A DNA stretch of 64,000 nucleotides, taken from a virus. How positions within the stretch are numbered: the stretch's first letter is position 1; the number at the start of each line of letters is the position of its first letter. Positions 44,426 to 51,800 of this stretch are shown here, one piece after another. The position numbers and the translations under genes were made by a program. The stretch spans positions 20,128-84,127 of IMG/VR virus record IMGVR_UViG_3300028275_000015, one strand, 5' to 3'. Below the pieces are notes generated by a model, which saw nothing but the letters and a program-made list of their open reading frames with translations, made no database searches and was not told the origin of the DNA.

Positions 44426-44990
44426 GTACCCATCCTACTAGTGTATAACGTGTTCCTTTGGTAACCGGCGTTACTTCGTGAATAGACCAACTAGGAAATG
44501 CTGCCAACATACCCTTTTCTTTTTTCACTGTCATTGGTTCGTCTAATTTAAAGCGATAGATATTTAAATCACCGCCCTCATAATCGCTCGGGTCTGATAA
44601 TTGTAGAGTAAAACTTAATTTTCTATAATGATTTGAATCATATCCGTCGTCTGTGTGATTTCTATACATACCCTGATAAGACTCGTCGTATTCGGAAAAT
44701 TGTAAATCTTCTATCTGGGTTAATTCGTAGTCGTAAAATGCCTTGTTTACTTTTGTAATAGCATCTGTTAAGCGTTCAAAAATAAAAACAGTGGAAGCAT
44801 CTGGTCCTATCCACGAGATTTTACTACGTCTTGCCCATTGTGCATCTTGATCTTTATTTTCGACACCACCGTCTACAGACGGCTTAGATTTACCAATAGC
44901 AATAATACGTGCAATTTCTTCGTCAGTAAAAACGTTCTTAATCCAAATATAAGGTTCGTTTGGTGGTTTTTGGTGATGGATGGGCCACAT
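44406..44990 (-). CDS. Putative PKHD-type 2OG-Fe(II) hydroxylase (194 aa)
   Basis: N-terminal YIWIKNVFTDEEIARIIAIG is typical of PiuC-like hydroxylases. The iron site lies in MYRNHTDDGYDSN (H112, D114), followed by RKLSFTLQLSDPSDYEGGDL, FPSWSIHEVTPVTKGTRYTL (H171, R181). Spacing and motifs fit the PKHD-type/prolyl-4-hydroxylase fold well. The start ATG shares one base with the stop of the Nudix gene (TAATG), implying translational coupling. The substrate is unknown. Confidence 0.75.
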   Translation of the reverse strand: MWPIHHQKPPNEPYIWIKNVFTDEEIARIIAIGKSKPSVDGGVENKDQDAQWARRSKISWIGPDASTVFIFERLTDAITKVNKAFYDYELTQIEDLQFSEYDESYQGMYRNHTDDGYDSNHYRKLSFTLQLSDPSDYEGGDLNIYRFKLDEPMTVKKEKGMLAAFPSWSIHEVTPVTKGTRYTLVGWVHGPKFR

Positions 44991-45424
44991 TAAATTAACT
45001 CTACAATATCAAAAATAGTTTGTAATTTTGTTCTGATAGTTTTGTTGCTAAAACTGCTACGCAAACCTTGATGTAAAGGTTTAGGAGAACTATCTACAGT
45101 TGACCATGCCCATCCATTGTGCTCTTTGCTTAGTACAGGAATAAATTCTTGTTCTATAACACAAAGGTAGGTGTGGAAATTAAAAACGCTGTCATTACTA
45201 ACAAACGTTTCTATAGGAATTGTTTTGATTATTTTTGGAACAGAACCAATTTCTTCTTCGATTTCTCGTTGAAGCCCTTGCCATGCAGTTTCGCCTTCGA
45301 CGTTAGTGCCGCCAACTAACCCCCATGTGCCCGCGTGTTTGCCTTCTGCTTTTTGTAGCAGTAGGAATCGTTTAGTGTTTTTGGCATAGAAAAGTGCGCC
45401 AGAGCAGACTATCTGTTCTTTCAT
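44990..45424 (-). CDS. Nudix hydrolase (144 aa)
   Basis: A complete Nudix box, G-x5-E-x7-REUxEExGU, is seen as GGTNVEGETAWQGLQREIEE followed by EIG (residues about 37-59). Length and the leading ALFYAKNTKRFLLLQK strand fit ADP-ribose/NTP pyrophosphohydrolases. It lies 13 nt downstream of gp15 and is coupled to the PKHD-type gene, so it links the neck genes to the enzyme island. Possible roles are nucleotide clean-up or cleavage of an NDP-linked or FAD-like molecule; the sequence does not decide. Confidence 0.8.
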   Translation of the reverse strand: MKEQIVCSGALFYAKNTKRFLLLQKAEGKHAGTWGLVGGTNVEGETAWQGLQREIEEEIGSVPKIIKTIPIETFVSNDSVFNFHTYLCVIEQEFIPVLSKEHNGWAWSTVDSSPKPLHQGLRSSFSNKTIRTKLQTIFDIVELI

Positions 45425-45437
45425 GCACTTACTTAGT

Positions 45438-46868
45438 TTAGAATATCAAACGCCAGTGCCCTTTTCGATATTCGCCTTCGAATGATTTTGTCCATTCTCC
45501 GTCTAAGAATTTGTATTGTATACCGGTTCTAAGATTGGTAATATATACAGGTGTGCCTACTAGGTCAGGATCCGCAGGGTCTAATACTACTTCCCAGTGT
45601 GTACCTGCCCATTCTATAATACTGTTTGCTTCGGCATAGAAGTCTGTGCCGTCTTGATTTTTCCACCCGTCTGGTCCATCATCATTAATAGTGTCGCCTA
45701 TGCTTTCTAAAATAATGTATCTAATAGGACCATTGGTCATGTCGGGCCAATCTAATGCGCCACCTGGTAATCTTGGACGTGGATTGAATCTTGTTGGGTC
45801 AACAATAGCATCTACAGATCCTCTAAGAACAGAATTATTAGCATTGGCTATCAGTGTGTTAGTTGGGAATGTATCTTGGTCCCAATTAACGTGTAATATT
45901 GTACTATCGTCTGCGTCTTCGCTGAGAGTGCCCACTATCTGATTACCGTCGTCTTGAATTAAAAACACTTGACTAACACCTGTTCTAAATTTACCAGGGT
46001 ACTGTTCAAATATAAAATTCCAACTTATATCTGCACCTATTTTAGTAAACACCGAATCGGCAGCATCGTCGATTAATAAAGGTTCTCTGCCCTTTAATAA
46101 ACTTAATTTATTGTTATAAACTAATATACCGTAGCCCGCAACGTTATTAAATTCTACTGCCGCTGGCTTGCCGCTGACAAAATCTGGTGTTAAATTACCT
46201 GTAGCATCAAAGATATTCATTAATACATCTGTTACTACACCTAATTTCTTAACTTTAGTAGGAGCACTGATCCATATAGGAGTTTCAAACGTTAAACTGC
46301 CTACATCAATTTCTGTTTCAGCACCTACAGGAATACTTCTAGAACTAAAGGTGATATCTGTTAGTTCTACAACACTTAAACTAGTCCAGTCTAGGAAGTT
46401 ATCTGTTGTTTGTATTTCTAAACTTGGATTAAACAACATTAGAATCTGCTCCATAATTTGCAGTTTCATATCTGTGTTTGTAGTCCATATATCTGCTTTA
46501 AGAGTGAGCTTATATGGTGTTGGCATTAGTCGCTCAACAGTAAAATTATTACCTTGTTTAGCAGTATATTCGCCCGTGACATCGTCATATTCTCGTTCAC
46601 GAATATGCACTTTGCTAACAAAAGTACTATCACCTAAGCGAGTTTTATCCATAGCCAAGCCAGTAATGTAGACTGCTATACGAGGTGCGCTGGGCAGTTT
46701 ATTTTCTGAATTGTCTTTGATTACTTGACCTACTTGACGAGTCATATCGCCGTAGATTACAGGCACGGTAATTTGTTTTCCGTCACCTGTTTGATACTTA
46801 AATCCGCTTAACATACGGATTACCTGTCCAATATATCGCCTTATTTGGCCGTCATAAAACCATTGCAT
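45438..46868 (-). CDS. gp15: Tail completion and sheath stabiliser protein, gp15-like (476 aa)
   Basis: T4 gp15 caps the tail tube and holds the last sheath ring. This protein matches its N-terminal layout: FYDGQIRRYIGQVIRMLSGF ... KQITVPVIYGD compares with T4 YNSSFRRY ... FIRVPITYA. PTPYKLTLKADIWTTNTDMK and MEQILMLFNPSLEIQTT compare with T4 SPIKMIYELSIF ... VEQILPYFQPHFNTT. At 476 aa it is about 200 residues longer than T4 gp15, the extra part being a C-terminal extension ending GEYRKGHWRLIF. Its start shares one base with the stop of gp14 (TAATG). Confidence 0.82.
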   Translation of the reverse strand: MQWFYDGQIRRYIGQVIRMLSGFKYQTGDGKQITVPVIYGDMTRQVGQVIKDNSENKLPSAPRIAVYITGLAMDKTRLGDSTFVSKVHIREREYDDVTGEYTAKQGNNFTVERLMPTPYKLTLKADIWTTNTDMKLQIMEQILMLFNPSLEIQTTDNFLDWTSLSVVELTDITFSSRSIPVGAETEIDVGSLTFETPIWISAPTKVKKLGVVTDVLMNIFDATGNLTPDFVSGKPAAVEFNNVAGYGILVYNNKLSLLKGREPLLIDDAADSVFTKIGADISWNFIFEQYPGKFRTGVSQVFLIQDDGNQIVGTLSEDADDSTILHVNWDQDTFPTNTLIANANNSVLRGSVDAIVDPTRFNPRPRLPGGALDWPDMTNGPIRYIILESIGDTINDDGPDGWKNQDGTDFYAEANSIIEWAGTHWEVVLDPADPDLVGTPVYITNLRTGIQYKFLDGEWTKSFEGEYRKGHWRLIF

Positions 46869-48475
46869 TAGTTGTCCGCCTGTGGTCTAAGAGCCTTACT
46901 AAGGCTCTGTCTTTGTGTTACTACCTTGTCATAGATTGTATATCTAATTACAGAATTATCCTGTACAGGGTGTCCGATAGTGAATGCTAATGCACCGCTG
47001 ACTTCGGATGTAGTAATCTTTGTTGCTTTACTCTGTTCATCTAACCATACTTCGACTAGATAGTTTTTATTGTATGCAACGTTGGTCTGAATAAACACAG
47101 ACGTTGTTGTAATTTGTAAATCTTGTGTGATACTGCCGCTTTCCCAAATTGGATCTCCAAGCAAGTCGATATAAACAACATCGGTGGCCAATTGATTAAT
47201 TCCTGACTTCTGAGTATTATTAACAAATCCAGTACGCTGTGTCTGACGTGTATCGTCACTGTTGCTCATAGTCATACGTACATTATCTTCTTGTTTGACC
47301 CATCTTCGACCATCGTATCTAAACATGCGATTAGGTAAAAAGTCTGTTCTTAAAAATACATCGCCAGTGCTGGCAGTACTCGGGAACTGTATACCAAATC
47401 CAAACTGTGCATCTACCTGTCCTTCTGGAATAGTGATATCAGTAGTGTCGACTATTGGACCGTTAGGAGCAATACCGTCGCCTAATAGGTATCCAGTGTA
47501 ACCATCTTTTAAAGGTAAAGGACTAGAACTTACATTTGTATCTACGGAAATATCAGTATCAGATGTTACCAACGTTAAATCAACTGTGCCAGTACTTTGA
47601 TCAACTTTAACTGTATAAAAATGACTAGTTTCGTAGCCACTTTTCTTAGCATCTGCTTCTGCTTCTGCTACAACTGCATCATTAATTGCCTTTTCTTTTT
47701 CATAGGTACTCATTAGATCTCTAAGAGTATCGGTGGTGCTGACTGTATAATAGTCTGCCCAGGCATCTGTAACTGTGGGTTCGATCGTAGTTTCAGTTAA
47801 TCCAGGAATATTGCCCACAACTTCCTGCGTTACTTCGTAGAGCGTGCCTTTGTATTTTACCACCTGCCCAGGATAGTAGTTCATATTAGGGCTCCACTCC
47901 CCAGCATAATTGTCAGACTCTGTTGGACGATCCAGCAGATCTTTGTATTCTTGACTGTCTACTATGCTCTTTAATTTTACACGATACAAGTGCGGATACC
48001 AAGTGGCTGAAAAACCTTCTGCGGCACGATTAACTTCTTCTACTACATAAAAGCGTTTCAAAGCAGTGGCATAGTCGTTCATGGCATGCTCGTCTTTTAA
48101 GTTGGGTAGTTCTATAACATCTCCCGCCATGATTTTACGACCTAGTAAGTCCACACTATTATTGATGTGAACAGTCATAAAAATTGTATCGTTGCTTAAG
48201 AAAAGCCCAAATTGACTGAGGTTAAAATCAATGTCCTGTACCTGATAGTGCCCGCGAAGTGTGTAGATATCGTCGCTGTATTTTCTATCTCTGTTTTCTA
48301 GGAACAGTAGATCCTGAATTTGTGTATGATCTTTGACCACAGAACCGTCGTCTGTGCCTATGTATTTGTGTACGTAGACGTCTACACCGCCTACTTGAAA
48401 CATCTCGTAGACTGTGCGGTCAAAAAACTTGTAATCCTGCGATTTTTCGGGTTTGTAAAGGCTTAATCTTGGCAT
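46868..48475 (-). CDS. gp14: Neck protein, gp14-like, with CBM-like insert (535 aa)
   Basis: Position beside gp15 and the pattern FGLFLSNDTIFMTVHI ... MAGDVIELPN ... RFYVVEEVNRAAEGFSATWY resemble the T4 gp14 core (FGMQVQDEVTLSI ... [20 protein letters not shown]), so a neck/head-completion role is likely. It is about twice the length of T4 gp14. Residues about 191-242 (GEWSPNMNYYPGQVVKYKGT, LYEVTQ, ending W) form a CBM5/12-like module like those in the giant fibres, an unusual addition to a neck protein. The C-terminal third is not assigned. A GATAAATA promoter lies directly upstream with almost no leader. Confidence 0.65.
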   Translation of the reverse strand: MPRLSLYKPEKSQDYKFFDRTVYEMFQVGGVDVYVHKYIGTDDGSVVKDHTQIQDLLFLENRDRKYSDDIYTLRGHYQVQDIDFNLSQFGLFLSNDTIFMTVHINNSVDLLGRKIMAGDVIELPNLKDEHAMNDYATALKRFYVVEEVNRAAEGFSATWYPHLYRVKLKSIVDSQEYKDLLDRPTESDNYAGEWSPNMNYYPGQVVKYKGTLYEVTQEVVGNIPGLTETTIEPTVTDAWADYYTVSTTDTLRDLMSTYEKEKAINDAVVAEAEADAKKSGYETSHFYTVKVDQSTGTVDLTLVTSDTDISVDTNVSSSPLPLKDGYTGYLLGDGIAPNGPIVDTTDITIPEGQVDAQFGFGIQFPSTASTGDVFLRTDFLPNRMFRYDGRRWVKQEDNVRMTMSNSDDTRQTQRTGFVNNTQKSGINQLATDVVYIDLLGDPIWESGSITQDLQITTTSVFIQTNVAYNKNYLVEVWLDEQSKATKITTSEVSGALAFTIGHPVQDNSVIRYTIYDKVVTQRQSLSKALRPQADN

Positions 48476-48482
48476 AGTAATA

Positions 48483-48490
48483 TATTTATC
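48483..48490 (-). promoter_or_regulatory. Late-type promoter GATAAATA (minus strand) for gp14-gp15 and the enzyme island
   Basis: TATTTATC on the + strand reads GATAAATA on the minus strand, ending 7 nt before the ATG of gp14. With the + strand copy at 48496-48503 it forms a perfect inverted repeat with a 5-nt spacer. No Shine-Dalgarno is visible between motif and ATG. Confidence 0.65.
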
Positions 48491-48495
48491 GTAGC

Positions 48496-48503
48496 GATAA
48501 ATA
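48496..48503 (+). promoter_or_regulatory. Late-type promoter GATAAATA for the 92-aa and 1901-aa genes
   Basis: GATAAATA lies 28 nt upstream of the ATG at 48532 and is the + strand half of a back-to-back late promoter pair. Confidence 0.65.
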
Positions 48504-48531
48504 CTGGAAGCGAGCTTATTGGGACGAAATT

Positions 48532-48810
48532 ATGGCCATACAAACAATTAACATCGGAACAGCGTTAAACGCCAAAGACGGCGATACTTTACGCGATGCC
48601 TTTAACAAAACCAATCAAAATTTTGAAGAATTATATGTTCTAGCAGGGCAAGGTTCTGCGGCTGAATTACAAGAATTAGCCCAAGATTATGCGGCAGCAA
48701 TGTTTACTAATGGTACACACAACGGTATAACAGCCACATACGTAGACGAAGACAATAAGTTAAATTTGACAGTTTTGATTGATGGCGGAAATGCCGCAAC
48801 AACATATTAA
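48532..48810 (+). CDS. Short fibre-connector-like protein (92 aa)
   Basis: The N-terminus INIGTALNAKDGDTLRDAF ... NFEELY is a motif I recognise from small structural and fibre proteins of T4-like phages. The C-terminus LTVLIDGGNAATTY resembles the end of the 206-aa protein at 25029. It is the first gene after the divergent promoter and is followed after 12 nt by the 1901-aa fibre. A connector or adaptor role is inferred. Confidence 0.5.
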   Translation: MAIQTINIGTALNAKDGDTLRDAFNKTNQNFEELYVLAGQGSAAELQELAQDYAAAMFTNGTHNGITATYVDEDNKLNLTVLIDGGNAATTY

Positions 48811-48822
48811 TGAGGATTAACA

Positions 48823-51800
48823 ATGGCAACGCAGATTAAATTAAGAAGAGACACAGCGGCTAACTGGGCATTAGAAGATCCAGTACTGGCGCAAGGTGAA
48901 CCGGGATATGACACCACTAACAATATTTTAAAAATTGGTGATGGTTCAACTATATGGTCATTGTTACCAAGCATTTATGATCCATCCACTAACATTATTC
49001 CTAGCGCAGATAACACCTACGACCTAGGTAGTCCAACAAAACAATGGCGTCACGTTTATACCGCAGGCGGCAGTATCTATCTTGATAATATTAAACTTAC
49101 TAACGTCGGCGGGAAGTTTGTCGCCACAAAAGTTATTAATCCAGGAGAAGAAAACGAAGCAGAAGATCCGGAAGATTCAGATGCCACTAGTGAAATTGGC
49201 GGCGGTAGTGGAAGCGGAGACAGATTAACCAGCGGTGATAATGAGTTTGTACTAAATGGACCTAATATAGATATGCCAGACGGCGGCCAAATTTGGTTCA
49301 GTTATGGTTACATTGATCAAGACGAGGGCGAGGATAGTAACGCTCTACGTGTCAGCGGCGGCAATGGTGTAACTATTAAAGCAGGTGAAGATACTTCAAC
49401 TTGGCGTTTTAACAACGACGGTAGCCTAACATTCCCAGACGGTACAATACAAACAACAGCCTACACTGGACAAAGTGGTGGTGGTAGTACTTCAACATTA
49501 TATGTTGCTGTTAACTCTGATGGCAGATCATTTACTTCCTCCGACGGCTTATCGTGGACAGAATATACAACTAATATGCTTGGAGTAGGCAGAGTTGCTG
49601 TTGGCCCTGATATGATTGTATATACTGCTAACGCTGTTGATGTAAGTAATGGTAATAATGGAGCATTATGGTACGCATCAACATCTACTCCGGGAACGGT
49701 GACTGAAGTTACTGGTTTTGACAGTTTTAGTTTTAATCAAGTAAAATATTTTGCCAGCATTGAAAAATTTGTAGCAGTAGGTAGCAACACTGATAACCTA
49801 CCAGTTATACTATATAGTTCTAACGGAACAAGTTGGACACCTGTGTCTCTTGATAGTGGTTTCCTTGCCGCATTTAATAGTGGCAGTGGATATACAGCCA
49901 ATGCGGCATTCTATGACATTGAAACCAACGGCACTGGATTCCTTCTAATTACCAGCGATAACAACCTAGGTGCGTTCTACACTACAGATATTACAACATC
50001 AATGGGGCAGACTAACTGGATTGATTTCAGTGGATTTGGATTAGACCAATCGTTTACAAAAATAGCGTATGCTGCCGCTGGATTCTTTACTGGCTGGCAT
50101 ATAATGCAGACTAATAGTAGTTCTCAAGACGCTTGGTATCAAAATTCCAACGCAAACCCAACATCTGGGGTATTCAGTGAATTTACGCTTGCAGATACAG
50201 GCAGTATGTTTGTCAGTACAATAAACTACGAACCGGATGTATCAGAAGTTGTGTTTGGTGATTACAACGGTATCACAACAATTATGATGTCTACTAATGA
50301 CGGTCAGATACTATACTGGCCTGCTATTCCAAACGGTCCGTTTGTAAGCATTCCTAAGCCATATACAGCAACAGATTTTGATATTACCCAGTCAAGTACG
50401 GCAACTATTACATTTGGTACTAAAACTGCCTTAACCAATGAAAAGATTGTGTTGTCTAATTGTACTCCATCGGACTACAACGGAACATACTATGTTGACA
50501 ATAACAATTTTTTATATACGAATGCTAATATGGGTACAGCGTTTGATTCTTCTGGGCTTGGCTCATTTGTATCAGGTACACTAACATTTAGTCACGGACA
50601 ATACATTGACGCATTACACTATTCGAACGGTAAATTTTATGCTGGCAACGACGATGAAGAAATGTTTGTATCTACCGACGGTGGTGCCACTTGGACATTA
50701 ACAGATACATTTACTGGTAGCCCAGGCGAACCAGAGTATATGAACGACATTGATTCATACGTGACAACAACTAGTGGTAGTAGTCTTACTAATGGCTCTT
50801 ACTCGTTCACTCTAAACAGCGATGGTACTATTGCATTACCTGCTATAGAGATGACTGCTTACGAGCCAGGTTATACTATAGATGGACCAACACTACAAAT
50901 GGGTAATGACCCGACAGTAGGTGAAACTATTATTACAGGTCCGGCACCTAATAGTAACAATCCAAGTGCTAGACGATTAATTATCCAAGGTCAGCGTGGT
51001 TATGGCGGTTGGGGAGATTCTGCTGTCGGTGAAGGTGGTGACATTTATCTATGGGCCGGTACTGGCGGTGAAAACTCCAGTGGCAACGTTGGCTCAGGCG
51101 GTGACATTAAAATCCGTGGCGGTGTTGGACAAGCAGGTACAGAAGGCGGCGCCCACACCGAAGGCGGATATGTAAAGATTGAAGGCGGTGATGTCCAGTG
51201 GGGGTATGGCGCAGGCGGATTTGTTGATATTAACGCAGGTAGTACTAACCAAGGTAGCGGCGGAACAGGGGATGGTGGTGATGTAAACATTCGTGCTGGT
51301 CAAGGTTCTGTTAACAACGGCGAAGTACACATTTATACCAGCAGTAATGGTAGCAACTACAACAACGAGTGGGTGTTTAAGAATGACGGTTCCCTACAAT
51401 TACCTAACGGTGGATTTATTAATGGTGCTGAACTAATAGGTGACGGCAGTAGTGCAGGCACTGGTTTTAAACGCACAGTCTACACTGATTACTTTAACGG
51501 ACAAGGCGGTGAAGCAGATGGTAACGGAAATCAAGATTGGTTCTATACCACTGATGTTACTGGAGTAGAAGTGGGCGACACGATTACTTTCCGTCAAGGT
51601 GAAGTAAGAACTATCAGTAATGTCACAGTCAACGGCTTATACACCGCTATAGATTGGTCCGGTGATGCTGTAACTGGCAGCGACACACTACCTCGTTATC
51701 CTGTAACAATAACATCTAGCGATTATTCAGCACCTGAGAAGAAGAAAGCAAGAATCAAACCTGATCTTACAGCCGCAAATGATTGGGGTCATTATATGGA

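Noticed and set aside
46168-46671. 167-aa plus-strand frame inside gp15
   Set aside because: It is antisense to a well-supported gp15 homologue and shows no family motif.
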